Positions 17,326-25,775 of a DNA stretch of 64,000 bases are shown in pieces. Source of the DNA: CAVPDG01 sp963702535 (GTDB lineage Bacteria; Chloroflexota; Anaerolineae; Anaerolineales; UBA4823). How positions within the stretch are numbered: position 1 is the stretch's first letter; the number at the start of each line of letters is the position of its first letter. Location of the stretch: contig CAVPDG010000011.1 in NCBI GenBank assembly GCA_963702535.1, positions 248,001 through 312,000 of the forward strand, in the 5' to 3' direction. A program made the translations under genes and the position numbers. The notes beneath the pieces were generated by a model that searched no databases, was not told where the DNA came from, and saw nothing but the letters and a program-made list of their open reading frames with translations.

Positions 17326-18285
17326 ATGCGAATTTTAATCACCGGCGCGGCGGGCTTCTTGGGCTCACATTTATGCGATCGTTTACTGGGTGAAGGCCAC
17401 CAGGTTGTGGGGATGGATAATTTCGTCACGGGCAGCCCGGATAACCTGGCGCACCTAGCGGGCAACCCGGACTTTCTTTTCATCCGCCACGATGTTTCAA
17501 ATTTCATCTTTGTTCCGGGTAAGATCGATGCCATTTTGCATTTTGCCTCACCGGCAAGCCCGAACCCCAACTCGCCGTACGGCTACGTGAACCTGCCCAT
17601 CCAAACCATGAAAGCCGGCGCCCTGGGAACGCACAATACCCTGGGTGTGGCGCGGGCGCAACAGGCGCGCTTCCTGTTGGCATCCACATCCGAGATTTAC
17701 GGCGACCCGATCGAGCACCCGCAGACCGAGGCTTACTGGGGGCACGTCGATCCGATCGGCAGAAGGTCGGTTTACGATGAGGCGAAGCGTTTCGCAGAGG
17801 CGCTGACGATGGCGTACCACCGCTTCCACGGCATCGATACGCGCATCATCCGCATCTTCAACACGTACGGTCCGCGCATGCACCTGGATGACGGCAGGGT
17901 GGTGCCCAATTTCCTGCAGCAGGCGCTGCTGGGGCAGCCGCTGACGGTTTACGGCGACGGCAGCCAGACGCGCAGCTTCTGCTACTGCGACGACCTGGTG
18001 GAGGGCATCGTGCGCCTGCTGTACTCCGACCAGCACGACCCGGTGAACATCGGCAATCCGCACGAGACGACGATCCTCGAGTTTGCCGAGGTGATCAACC
18101 GCCTGACCGGCAACCCGGCGGGCGTGGTCTTCAAGCCCGGGCAGCGCGGCGAAGGCGACCCGCAGCGCCGGCGACCGGATATCTCGCGCGCCCGGTCGGT
18201 ATTGGGCTGGGAGCCCAAGGTGAGCCTGGAAGAAGGCATCGAGCGCACGGTACCCTACTTCAGAAGGAAGATGGGCCTGGAATGA
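17326..18285 (+). CDS. UDP-glucuronate decarboxylase (extended SDR)
   Basis: It is predicted to convert UDP-glucuronate to UDP-xylose for surface polysaccharides. The 319-residue protein has the NAD-binding GAAGFLG (residues 7-13), MDNFVTGSPDNL, TSEIYGDP, the catalytic YDEAK (Tyr-x3-Lys), NTYGPRMHLDDGRVVPNF and VYGDGSQTRSFCYCDDLVEG. These are diagnostic of the UXS branch of the epimerase family. The ATG at 17326 with GAAAGGGG upstream fits; the longer open frame from 17185 is non-coding upstream sequence. The last 4 bp overlap gtrA, so the two are an operon. Confidence 0.9.
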   Translation: MRILITGAAGFLGSHLCDRLLGEGHQVVGMDNFVTGSPDNLAHLAGNPDFLFIRHDVSNFIFVPGKIDAILHFASPASPNPNSPYGYVNLPIQTMKAGALGTHNTLGVARAQQARFLLASTSEIYGDPIEHPQTEAYWGHVDPIGRRSVYDEAKRFAEALTMAYHRFHGIDTRIIRIFNTYGPRMHLDDGRVVPNFLQQALLGQPLTVYGDGSQTRSFCYCDDLVEGIVRLLYSDQHDPVNIGNPHETTILEFAEVINRLTGNPAGVVFKPGQRGEGDPQRRRPDISRARSVLGWEPKVSLEEGIERTVPYFRRKMGLE

Positions 18286-18773
18286 CGGCGATCCTGACAA
18301 ACCCACGGGAGAGGACGCGCTTTCTGCGCTTTGCCGTGGTGGGCATCATCGGCGCGGTGGTCGATTTTGGTGTGATGAACCTGCTCTCGTCTCTGTTCCC
18401 AGTACCCATCGTGATCGGAAACGTGGTCATCAGCCCGCTGGTGTGGGCTGGCACCATCTCTTTCATCGCCGCCATCTTGAGCAATTTCACCTGGAACCGT
18501 TACTGGACGTATCCCGATTCGCGCTCGAAGCCGATCTTGCGACAGCTAATGCTCTTCTCGTTCATCAGCGTGATGGGGCTGGCGATCCGCATCCCCATTC
18601 TCAAGTTCCTGGAGCCCGTGGTCTTGCGAGTGGTTGAGAGATTGCCCCTGCCTGCAACCCTGTTCACACCTGAGTTTCTGGCAAAAAATATCACCCTGGC
18701 GATCGCGGTCATCGTGGTGATGTTCTGGAACTTCTTCGTAAACCGTTATTGGACATATAATGATGTTGTATAG
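18282..18773 (+). CDS. GtrA family membrane protein
   Basis: A 163-residue protein with four predicted TM helices: FAVVGIIGAVVDFGVM, the SPLVWAGTISFIAAIL segment, LMLFSFISVMGLAI and ITLAIAVIVVMFWNFF. The paired NRYWTY motifs after helices 2 and 4 are typical of GtrA proteins, thought to help move lipid-linked sugars across the membrane. It overlaps the UDP-glucuronate decarboxylase gene by 4 bp, which fits polysaccharide or lipid-linked sugar metabolism. Confidence 0.88.
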   Translation: MTAILTNPRERTRFLRFAVVGIIGAVVDFGVMNLLSSLFPVPIVIGNVVISPLVWAGTISFIAAILSNFTWNRYWTYPDSRSKPILRQLMLFSFISVMGLAIRIPILKFLEPVVLRVVERLPLPATLFTPEFLAKNITLAIAVIVVMFWNFFVNRYWTYNDVV

Positions 18774-18916
18774 TACTGGACATACGTAGACCGGTGAAGC
18801 CAATAGCGAAAAACAAGGCGCAATCCGGTTTGTGCCCGCCCTGCGCCACGTTTTTCGGATCGTCTCACTTCAACTGCGTTCCTCATACAGGATCTGAAAC
18901 CAGGTGAGTAGCAGCG

Positions 18917-19294
18917 ATGACAGAAGCTGATCGGATCATCCCAATCTATAAATCGGGCGGCGAGGTAGGGGGATTCCTGAAATACCCCTACCTGTTCAAC
19001 CGGGAGGGCGAGTGGATCGGCTGGGTTACACCCACCCGACAGGTATACTCGGTGCACGGGCATTACGTGGGTTGGCTGACGAAGGAGCCGCGCATCATCC
19101 GCAAGCAATCTTCAGGCTATTTGAAGCCGCGCCTGGCGCCGCCGTCCGAGCCGGAGCGGCTTAAGCCGCCGGCTACGGTACCCTTGGCGCCGATGATGAG
19201 CGAGGTGCCGATCGGCGCTTATGATGTGCTCGAAGAGAGACAGGACCTCCTGCCGCCGAAAGATTTTGGCGACCTGCGTGAGGATATGGATTAG
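18917..19294 (+). CDS. Conserved-type protein with beta-flower-like repeats
   Basis: A 125-residue protein. The N-terminal half has two copies of a short strand motif (REGEWIGWV and VHGHYVGWL), similar to the 4-fold beta-flower domain. The second half is Pro/Arg-rich and ends acidic (LREDMD). No signal peptide or TM is seen. It lies between gtrA and the BchI-like ATPase. The function is unknown and the domain assignment is from memory. Confidence 0.6.
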   Translation: MTEADRIIPIYKSGGEVGGFLKYPYLFNREGEWIGWVTPTRQVYSVHGHYVGWLTKEPRIIRKQSSGYLKPRLAPPSEPERLKPPATVPLAPMMSEVPIGAYDVLEERQDLLPPKDFGDLREDMD

Positions 19295-19321
19295 CGTTGC
19301 TCTTGAGCGAGATGCTGCGAG

Positions 19322-20508
19322 ATGGATGAGAAAGAGGATGCGCCGATCACCAGCCAGCCGGAGAGTGCCCCCCGGTGCGCTCTTTGCGCGAGCTGATCGA
19401 CCGCGTGACGGGACGCGGCTTCTCGCCCCCGCAAACGGTCGAGCCAGCCGGGCTGGCGGAAACCCTGCCCTTTCCCTTCCTGGCGCTGGTGGGGCAGGAG
19501 GAAATGAAGCTGGCGCTATTGCTGGCGCTGATCAACCCGGCGGTGGGTGGCGTGCTCCTGGTCGGACCGCGGGGCACGGGTAAGACCACCGCCGTGCGCA
19601 GCCTGGTGGATTTACTCCCCTCGGCGGCGCGCAGCCTGTGCTATTACGGCTGCCTGCCGGAGGATATCGAGCAAGGGGGGATTGACGCCGTGTGCCCGGA
19701 TTGCGCCAGGAAGTACGCCATGGGAGAGCCGCTGGCGAAGACGGATCGCGTGCGCCTGGTGGAGCTGCCGCTCAACGCCTGCCTGGACGATGTGATCGGC
19801 GGCATTGACGAGCGGGCAGTGCTGCACGACCGCATGCGCCTCAGGCGGGGACTGCTCAACCAGGCAGACCGCAACCTGCTCTACGTGGACGAGGTCAACC
19901 TGTTGAGCAATGAGGTGATCGACGCGCTGCTCGATGCCGCGGCGCAAGGCAGCTACACCGTGCGGCGGGGTCCGCTCTCGGCTTCGTACTGGTCGCGCTT
20001 TGTGCTGATCGGATCGATGAACCCGGAGGAAGGGCGCCTGCGCCCGCAGATCATGGACCGCTTCGGCTTGCGCGTGGTGGTGCACGGCTTGAAGGCTGCC
20101 CCGAGAAAGGCTGGAAGCCTACCGCCGGGTACAGGCGTTTGGGATGAGCCCGCGGCGGGTGGCAGCGGATTACGCCGCGGAGACACAACTGGCGCGCGAA
20201 GAGATCCAGGCTGCCCGGGAGCTACTGACCCAAAGTCAACCTCCCGGAAGATGTCGCCCAACTGGGGTTGGAGCTGACAAGCCGCTTGAAGCTCGAACTC
20301 GCTGCGGGCGGAGATCACCCTGTTCGAGGCGGCGCGAGCGTACGCGGCTGCAGACGCACGGAGCCGCGTGGCGCCCGCCGACCTGCAGGTGGTTGCGCCG
20401 ATGGCATTGCGGCTACGCCGCTCGGATTATATTAAGGAATATTTCAGCCACCAGCAAGTTGAAGATGATGAGCTGGCTAATGTGCTGCGGGAAACCATCC
20501 CCGCCTGA
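19322..20508 (+). CDS. Magnesium-chelatase subunit I-like AAA+ ATPase, four frame shifts
   Basis: Walker A is GPRGTGKTT, Walker B LLYVDEVNLL, sensor 1 IGSMNPEEG, as in BchI/ChlI and related MoxR-like chelatase ATPases. The cysteine-bearing insert CPDCARKYAMG is also BchI-like. The C-terminal helical bundle reads AEITLFEAARAYAAADARSRV and ends at TGA 20506-20508. Shifts: one C missing in the C-run near 19366, an extra C at about 20099-20102, an extra A near 20232, an extra A near 20300. Repairing all four gives a normal protein of about 395 residues. No VWA-bearing BchD partner or bacteriochlorophyll gene is nearby, so the target complex is uncertain; pigment synthesis is not implied. Confidence 0.8.
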
Positions 20509-20558
20509 GCCGAGTCAAAACCGCATGTTTGAGCTTATTTCATATTGGAGATGAGGTT

Positions 20559-20921
20559 ATGGCGCCCGAGGAGACAACAAGCACGACGCAAGCGAAAACG
20601 TACGAGGATTATTTCCGAGAAGCATGGTTGCGGCATGCCCATAAAGATGAAGACGCCGCCGAAGAAAACTTTCGCAAAGCCATAGCCCTCAACCCACAAT
20701 CCGCAGACGCCTATTACGGTCTGGGGCTGGTGTTGAAAGCCCAGGACCGCCGGCAGGAAGCCATAACTGCCTTTCAGCAAGTTGTGGATTCCCTGAACCC
20801 GGAAAGCGCTGAGGATCGGAGCCGGACGCAAATAATGCGCAGGCTGGCAATTGGGCATATGAACATGCTAAGAAGCGGCGACTGGGACCTTGAGAAAGAG
20901 ATTTGGAAGAGGTCAGAATGA
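20559..20921 (+). CDS. TPR-repeat protein
   Basis: A 120-residue soluble protein with two or three tetratricopeptide repeats (AEENFRKAIALNPQSADAYYGLGLVLKAQDRRQEAITAFQ in short pieces), usually a protein-interaction scaffold. The ATG at 20559 has GGAGATGAGG before it. Its stop overlaps the next start (ATGA at 20918), so it is likely coupled to the UroD-like gene; a joint role is possible but unproven. Confidence 0.75.
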   Translation: MAPEETTSTTQAKTYEDYFREAWLRHAHKDEDAAEENFRKAIALNPQSADAYYGLGLVLKAQDRRQEAITAFQQVVDSLNPESAEDRSRTQIMRRLAIGHMNMLRSGDWDLEKEIWKRSE

Positions 20922-21895
20922 ACCATCGCGAGAGATTGGAAGCCTGTATATCCGGTCGCAAGATCGACCGCCCACCGGTCGCATTGTGGCGGCATTTTCC
21001 AGTCGATGACCAATCGCCGGGTCGCCTGGCTGAAGCCACGATAAACTTTCAGAAAACCTACGATTTTGACCTGGTAAAGGTCACGCCGGCTTCATCTTTT
21101 TGCACCAAGGATTGGGGCGTGGATGACGAGTGGCGCGGGGCGACGGAGGGTACGCGCACCTATACCGCTCACGCCATCCACGAGCCAGAAGACTGGTTGA
21201 AATTGCCGCTCCTCGACCCGCACAAGGGGCGCCTGGGAGCCCAATTGGAAAGCCTGCGCAGGGTCGTGCAAGAGGTTGGAGCGGATGTGCCTGTGATCCA
21301 GACCATCTTCAACCCGCTCTCTCAAGCCAAGTACCTGGTGGGCAAAGATATGCTGCTGGTGCACCTGCGCCAGGCGCCGGAAGCGGTGCATACCGGGCTG
21401 CAAACGATCACCGCCAGCACGCAACGCTACATTGAGGCAGTGATCGAGTGCGGCGTGGACGGCATATTTTTTGCAGTGCAGCACGCACAATACGGCTTGA
21501 TGTCCAGGGAGGAATACCTGGAGTTTGGAAAAGCTTATGACCTGCAGGTGCTCAAGTCCAGCGAAAAATTGTGGCTGAATATGTTGCACCTGCATGGCGA
21601 GCATGTCATGTTCGAGGTCGTGGCAGGATATCCGGTGGACGTGATCAACTGGCATGACCTGGAAACGTTCCCGTCACTGGCAGAGGGCAAGGAGCTGTAT
21701 TCAGGCGTGGTTTGCGGCGGATTGAAACGCGAGGAAACCATGGTGTTGGGGACGCCGGAGACGGTGACGGCTGAAGCGAAGGCGGCGATCGAAGCCACCG
21801 CAGGCGAGCGCTTCATCCTGGGCACCGGCTGCGTTGTGCCGATCACAGCGCCGCGCGCCAACCTGCTGGCGGCGCGCCTGAGCGTTGAGACCTAG
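20918..21895 (+). CDS. Uroporphyrinogen decarboxylase (URO-D) family protein
   Basis: A TIM-barrel protein of 325 residues in the URO-D/methyltransferase family (MtaA-like). It starts MNHRERLEACISGRKIDRPPVALWRHF, the standard opening of this family, with the PP-V-LWRH segment at the substrate pocket. Later motifs are LHLHGEHVMFEVVAGYPVDVINWHD and FILGTGCVVPITAP. Because no other haem genes are nearby, a corrinoid methyltransferase or related role is as likely as haem synthesis. The start overlaps the TPR gene by 4 bp. The gene is intact. Confidence 0.8.
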   Translation: MNHRERLEACISGRKIDRPPVALWRHFPVDDQSPGRLAEATINFQKTYDFDLVKVTPASSFCTKDWGVDDEWRGATEGTRTYTAHAIHEPEDWLKLPLLDPHKGRLGAQLESLRRVVQEVGADVPVIQTIFNPLSQAKYLVGKDMLLVHLRQAPEAVHTGLQTITASTQRYIEAVIECGVDGIFFAVQHAQYGLMSREEYLEFGKAYDLQVLKSSEKLWLNMLHLHGEHVMFEVVAGYPVDVINWHDLETFPSLAEGKELYSGVVCGGLKREETMVLGTPETVTAEAKAAIEATAGERFILGTGCVVPITAPRANLLAARLSVET

Positions 21896-21913
21896 ACCAA
21901 GCCGAACATCTCG

Positions 21914-22516
21914 ATGAGCGGATTAAGGGTGATCGCGGGCAGCGCTCGCGGGCGCAGGCTACGGTCTGTCCCCGGCGATACGACCCGTCCCATCACGGAC
22001 CGGACAAAAGAATCGCTTTTCAATATCCTGGGGGGCGATATCCAGGGCGCCACGTTCCTGGATCTTTTTGCGGGCACGGGCAGCGTTGGTATCGAAGCGC
22101 TCAGCCGGGGGGCGGCTTTCGCCCGCTTCCTGGACAAGAGTCAGGACGCGGTGCAAACGATCCGCCTCAATCTCCAGATTAGCGAGACAACGAGAGGCGC
22201 CGAGGTGAAGCGCATCGATTCGTTTCAATTTCTACAAGGAGAGGCGGATCGGTCCTTCGATTACGTGTATATCGCGCCTCCGCAGTACAAGGAGCTCTGG
22301 AAGCGGGCGCTGGGTATCCTGGACGATCGTCCAGAATGGTTAGCGCCGGATGCCTGGGTGATCGTGCAAATCCACCCCGTAGAATATGCGAAGATGGATT
22401 TGAAGAACCTGGCAGAATTTGATACCCGCCGTTATGGAAGCACCATCCTGGTTTTTTACGAGCGCGCAGCTCAGCCAGAAGCCAGTAGCCCGGAGGATAC
22501 CGGGAGCAGTGTGTGA
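21914..22516 (+). CDS. rsmD: 16S rRNA (guanine966-N2)-methyltransferase, RsmD type
   Basis: A 200-residue SAM-dependent methyltransferase. It begins with LRVIAGSARGRRLRSVPG, then TRPITDRTKESLFNIL and the SAM loop DLFAGTGSVGIEALSRGA, all hallmarks of RsmD. Motif IV, normally D/N-PP-Y/F, reads YIAPPQY here: the first acidic or amide residue is Ala. The rest of the fold is complete. It sits 18 bp after the URO-D-like gene and just before a sensor kinase; the usual coaD neighbour is absent. Confidence 0.88.
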   Translation: MSGLRVIAGSARGRRLRSVPGDTTRPITDRTKESLFNILGGDIQGATFLDLFAGTGSVGIEALSRGAAFARFLDKSQDAVQTIRLNLQISETTRGAEVKRIDSFQFLQGEADRSFDYVYIAPPQYKELWKRALGILDDRPEWLAPDAWVIVQIHPVEYAKMDLKNLAEFDTRRYGSTILVFYERAAQPEASSPEDTGSSV

Positions 22517-22520
22517 GGGA

Positions 22521-23699
22521 ATGATGGCAAACAAATCCTCTCCGAGTGAAATCATCCAGAAGGCTTTTCCAGGCGTCTCGCAAAAAGAAGCGGGGGAGAT
22601 GGCAATCTCCGGCGAGGTGCATAGCTATCCGGCAGATACGGTGTTGTGCGAAGAAGGCGCTTTAGAAAGGGTGTTTTACATCATTCTGGAGGGCGAGGTA
22701 CAGGTCACCAAGGTGATCAACCAGGCTGAGGTGCGCATTTTGAAGATCCTGGGACCGGGCGACTTTTTTGGCGAAATGGCTCTGATCCACAACGCGCCCA
22801 GGGCAGCCTCGGTGACAACGCTCGTCGCAACCACGGTTCTGGAAATCAACAAGCACATCTTCGACCAGATGCTGCACCGCAATGCCAGCGTATCCCTGGC
22901 GATGGTAAGGGAGGTGAGCCGGCGCTTGCGGGAGAATGACGAGATGGCGATCGAAGACCTGCGTGTCAAATCGCAGGAGCTTGCCCTGGCTTACCAGCAG
23001 CTCGCCGAACAAGACTACGCCCAACATGAATTCCTGAGCTCAATCGCCCACGAGCTGCGCACACCGCTTACCGCCTCCTATGGTTATGTGCAGGCAATTC
23101 GCATGGGAATGATCCACGGCGAGGCATTCACTTCGACGCTGGATACCATCGAGAAGAATTTGCAGAAGATCATCACCCTGGTAAACGACATCCTGTTTTT
23201 GCAGGAGATGGAGCTGATCCTGCTGGATTTCGAGCCGGTTGACCTGGGAAAGATCGCCCGGGCGGCGGTGGGGCGCTTCAGAGAGCGAGCCCGGAAAGGC
23301 GGTATGCGCATCCACCTGAGCATCGCCCCTGAGCTGCCCCTGGTGAGCGCCGATGCCAGGGCGATGGACCGGGTGCTCAGTATCTTGTTGGATAATGCGA
23401 TCAAATTCAGCCCAAATGGCGGCGATCTGCGCGTTCAGGTGGATTTCGATGAGAGCGATGTGTGGCTGAAAGTGATCGATAGCGGGGTGGGGATTCCACC
23501 GGAAGCGATGCCGCGCCTGTTCCGCCGCTTTTTCCGCCTGGACGAGGTGGATGGGCACCTCTTCAGCGGGACGGGGATGGGGCTTTCAATTGCCCGGCAG
23601 GTTGTGGAACAGCATCACGGAATGATCCTGGCTGAGAGCGAGCCAGGCAAGGGGAGCACATTCACGGTGAAATTGCAACGCCAGGATGCCGGCGGCTAG
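22521..23699 (+). CDS. Sensor histidine kinase with N-terminal cyclic-nucleotide-binding domain
   Basis: A cytoplasmic kinase of about 392 residues without TM helices. Residues 15-135 form a cNMP-binding (CAP-like) domain with LEGEVQVTK and GPGDFFGEMALIHNAPRAAS. A short helix leads to HisKA with the phospho-His in SSIAHELRTPL, and the HATPase domain has DNAIKFSPNG, DSGVGIPPE and GTGMGLSIA. It may sense cAMP-like ligands or act as a ligand-free docking module; several phosphate-cradle residues look conserved. GAGGGA precedes the tandem ATGs at 22521/22524. No response regulator is adjacent. Confidence 0.9.
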   Translation: MMANKSSPSEIIQKAFPGVSQKEAGEMAISGEVHSYPADTVLCEEGALERVFYIILEGEVQVTKVINQAEVRILKILGPGDFFGEMALIHNAPRAASVTTLVATTVLEINKHIFDQMLHRNASVSLAMVREVSRRLRENDEMAIEDLRVKSQELALAYQQLAEQDYAQHEFLSSIAHELRTPLTASYGYVQAIRMGMIHGEAFTSTLDTIEKNLQKIITLVNDILFLQEMELILLDFEPVDLGKIARAAVGRFRERARKGGMRIHLSIAPELPLVSADARAMDRVLSILLDNAIKFSPNGGDLRVQVDFDESDVWLKVIDSGVGIPPEAMPRLFRRFFRLDEVDGHLFSGTGMGLSIARQVVEQHHGMILAESEPGKGSTFTVKLQRQDAGG

Positions 23700-23726
23700 C
23701 GCTTGATCTATGTCTTAACAAAATTT

Positions 23727-23771
23727 GAGGCTGGGAGCGTTTTTGGCGCACCCAGCCTCTCTTTGTTTTAG
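23727..23771 (+). terminator. Terminator after the cNMP histidine kinase
   Basis: The stem GAGGCTGGG / CCCAGCCTC with an inner GCG/GCGC pairing is followed by TCTTTGTTTT. It separates the convergent kinase and SPFH genes. Confidence 0.75.
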
Positions 23772-23787
23772 CGGTGGAAAATCCGGC

Positions 23788-24849
23788 TTAGCCTTTCAGG
23801 AATTGGTCCAGCGCCTCTTTGCTGATGCGGTAGGCGTTGCCGATTTTCTTGGCTTTGAGGTCGCCGGCGGTGATGGCAGCCACGACATCCTCTTCCGAAA
23901 CGCGCAGGTAGGTAGCTGCTTCGGAGGGGGTCATTACGTCGGGCGTGCTGTTTGCGGGCGGTGTGGTGGGTGGGGGCGTCTGACCGGCGCTTGCGGCTGC
24001 TCCGGTCATGCCGCTGAGGCTCTGGCTGATGACACTGCCCACTCCGATCCCTGCTCCGATACCGGCGGTGAGGCCCGCGCCGCCGCTGGGATTCTGGGCG
24101 GCATCACGCAGGGCGTCTGCAGCCTGGAGCTGGGTGTAGGTTTGCATATCGAGCATGCCCATCGCCCGCAGCTCCTCGGCAGATTTGCTGGAGGGGCGCA
24201 TGTTCTCGATATAAAAAGCTTTGAGCGTCAACCCGATGGCGGCAAAGTCGTCCTGGGTCTTGGCGCGCACGCCAGCACCGAGCTCCTCGGTGAGACCGAT
24301 CAGCTCCGGCACGCTGTGCTTGGCAGCCGTCTCACCCAGCAGGTCCTGAAGCTTGGAAAGCAGCATGGAACGCAAGCGCCCTTCGATATCCGTGGTTGAG
24401 TACATGCCCTGGGCGCCGACGATCTGGGTGACAAACTGCTGCGGGTCCTTCACCTGGAAGGAGTACGTGCCAAAGCCCTGCAGGAGCGCCACACCGAGAC
24501 CCATGTTTGGATTGCGGACGATGATCGGCTGGGGGGTACCCCACTTCTTATCCGCAAATTCTCGCATGGAGATGTAGTACACCTCAGCCGGGAAAGGCGT
24601 CGCGTCATTAAATAAGGTCTTGCCAATGGCCTCAACAACCAGCGGGATGTTGTAGGTTACGATAGTGTGGCGACCGGGACCAAATACATCCAGCGCGTTG
24701 CCGTCGCGGAAGAAGACAGCGGTCTGGGATTCGCGCACGATCACCTGGGTGCCGATGCGGAAGTTTCCGGGTCCCGTCTCAGGAAAGCGGTGGACGATCT
24801 CATCGCGCATTTCATTTGGATAGTCAACTACATCGAAGATTTTAGCCAT
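23788..24849 (-). CDS. SPFH/band-7 protein with C-terminal helix-turn-helix
   Basis: A 353-residue protein. Residues 1-230 are an SPFH/YdjI-like domain (RESQTAVFFRDGNALDVFGPGRHTI, then EVYYIS, DIEGRLRSMLLSKLQDLL). A Gly/Ala-rich linker and a PT-rich stretch follow. The last 50 residues form an excisionase/MerR-type HTH (DVMTPSEAATYLRVSEEDVVAAI, then GNAYRISKEALDQFL). SPFH proteins of this type usually end in zinc ribbons, so the HTH end is unusual. The ATG at 24849 has AAGGAG upstream. It follows the coiled-coil gene by 55 bp. A phage-shock or membrane-microdomain role is possible; the HTH may bind DNA or another protein. Confidence 0.85.
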   Translation of the reverse strand: MAKIFDVVDYPNEMRDEIVHRFPETGPGNFRIGTQVIVRESQTAVFFRDGNALDVFGPGRHTIVTYNIPLVVEAIGKTLFNDATPFPAEVYYISMREFADKKWGTPQPIIVRNPNMGLGVALLQGFGTYSFQVKDPQQFVTQIVGAQGMYSTTDIEGRLRSMLLSKLQDLLGETAAKHSVPELIGLTEELGAGVRAKTQDDFAAIGLTLKAFYIENMRPSSKSAEELRAMGMLDMQTYTQLQAADALRDAAQNPSGGAGLTAGIGAGIGVGSVISQSLSGMTGAAASAGQTPPPTTPPANSTPDVMTPSEAATYLRVSEEDVVAAITAGDLKAKKIGNAYRISKEALDQFLKG

Positions 24850-24904
24850 TCGTCTCACTCCTTAATAAATGCTGTGTTGTTGATACGGTCGAGGACAAAT
24901 CAGC

Positions 24905-25447
24905 TCACGCCGGACTGCCGGCAGGGGCGAAGACCACTTCTGCGCGGCGGTCGTATACGGCCTGGCAATCTCTGGCTATGCTGACCAGGTGGCGGATCGC
25001 GGCGGGCAAGCCATCACTACCGATGGAGGCTTCCACATTGTCGATGGCAGAGGCTACCTGATCCACCAGGGCCAGCATGGCAGCATCGTACTGGTAGATT
25101 TGCGCCAGCTCTTCCTGGTTGATCTTCGTAGCTTCGAACAAGCTCGAATAGCCACGCGTGGCGCGGCGGATGCGATCGGCAAATGTGCGTAACTGGATTG
25201 CGGCAGCTTCCAGGTCATCGACGTAGGCAATGCCTCCCTGGTTGATCAAATCCCGCTGAAGCGCCGAGATACGTTGCCATTGCTCCTCGAAGCGATTGGC
25301 GATGGTATCGCGCAGCAGTTTGTCCGAGTCGCGCCGGCTCTGGCGTTCCATATAGCCTTTGAAGCCGGGTATGTAGCTCAGGATCTTCTTGAAGGGGTCA
25401 AGATCGCCAACGACTTTCGCGGCAATTTGTTCGGGTAGATCGCTCAT
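24905..25447 (-). CDS. Helical partner protein of the SPFH protein, function unknown
   Basis: A 180-residue, largely helical soluble protein without signal peptide. It begins MSDLPEQIAAKVVGDLDPFKKILSYIPG, then a charged segment (RQSRRDSDKLLRDTIANRFEEQWQ) likely to form a coiled coil, then YRYDAAMLALVD-like helices. It is first in a two-gene unit with the SPFH gene, which suggests a shared complex. No named family is recognised. GGAGTGTC precedes the ATG. Confidence 0.65.
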   Translation of the reverse strand: MSDLPEQIAAKVVGDLDPFKKILSYIPGFKGYMERQSRRDSDKLLRDTIANRFEEQWQRISALQRDLINQGGIAYVDDLEAAAIQLRTFADRIRRATRGYSSLFEATKINQEELAQIYQYDAAMLALVDQVASAIDNVEASIGSDGLPAAIRHLVSIARDCQAVYDRRAEVVFAPAGSPA

Positions 25448-25775
25448 ATGACACTCCTTAATGGTCTAGTGGCTTGTTGTTTTCATTATAGCGTATTCTT
25501 CGCCAGATGCAATCCTGCCACGGGTGCACAAAAAGGTTGAAAGCGGAATCATTCCACAACTTATCAGTGCTCCTGGCTGTTGCGCCTGGCGTCATTTTAT
25601 CTCATCCTGTATATATACGTCGAGCCGGGTGAAAAGTTTCCTGTTTGTTTTGGGTTATAATACCGGACGGTCAAACAATTCAAGCGGTGCGCAGACCGGT
25701 GGAGGGAACACCGGAGGGAGCGTCCCGGCTCGCCTGCGCAACTGCTTCCATATTAATTTCGATAGGAGCAAGCAC
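25448..25775 (+). promoter_or_regulatory. Divergent promoter region and structured aldolase leader
   Basis: No gene is seen in this stretch. A perfect TATAAT lies at 25656-25661, although the -35 is poor. About 27 bp downstream, 25688-25740 can fold into a three-way junction: outer stem TGCGCAG/CTGCGCA (25688-25694 with 25734-25740), then CCGGTG/CACCGG (25696-25701 with 25709-25714) and GAGC/GCTC (25118+600 region, 25718-25721 with 25728-25731). The ribosome site TAGGAG follows 23 bp later. Confidence 0.5.

Noticed and set aside
17548..18306. Minus-strand frame opposite the UDP-glucuronate decarboxylase
   Set aside because: The SDR motifs are on the plus strand; the antisense translation has none.
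19322..20508. Bacteriochlorophyll synthesis locus
   Set aside because: Only a BchI-like ATPase is present, with no BchD, BchH or other pigment genes nearby.
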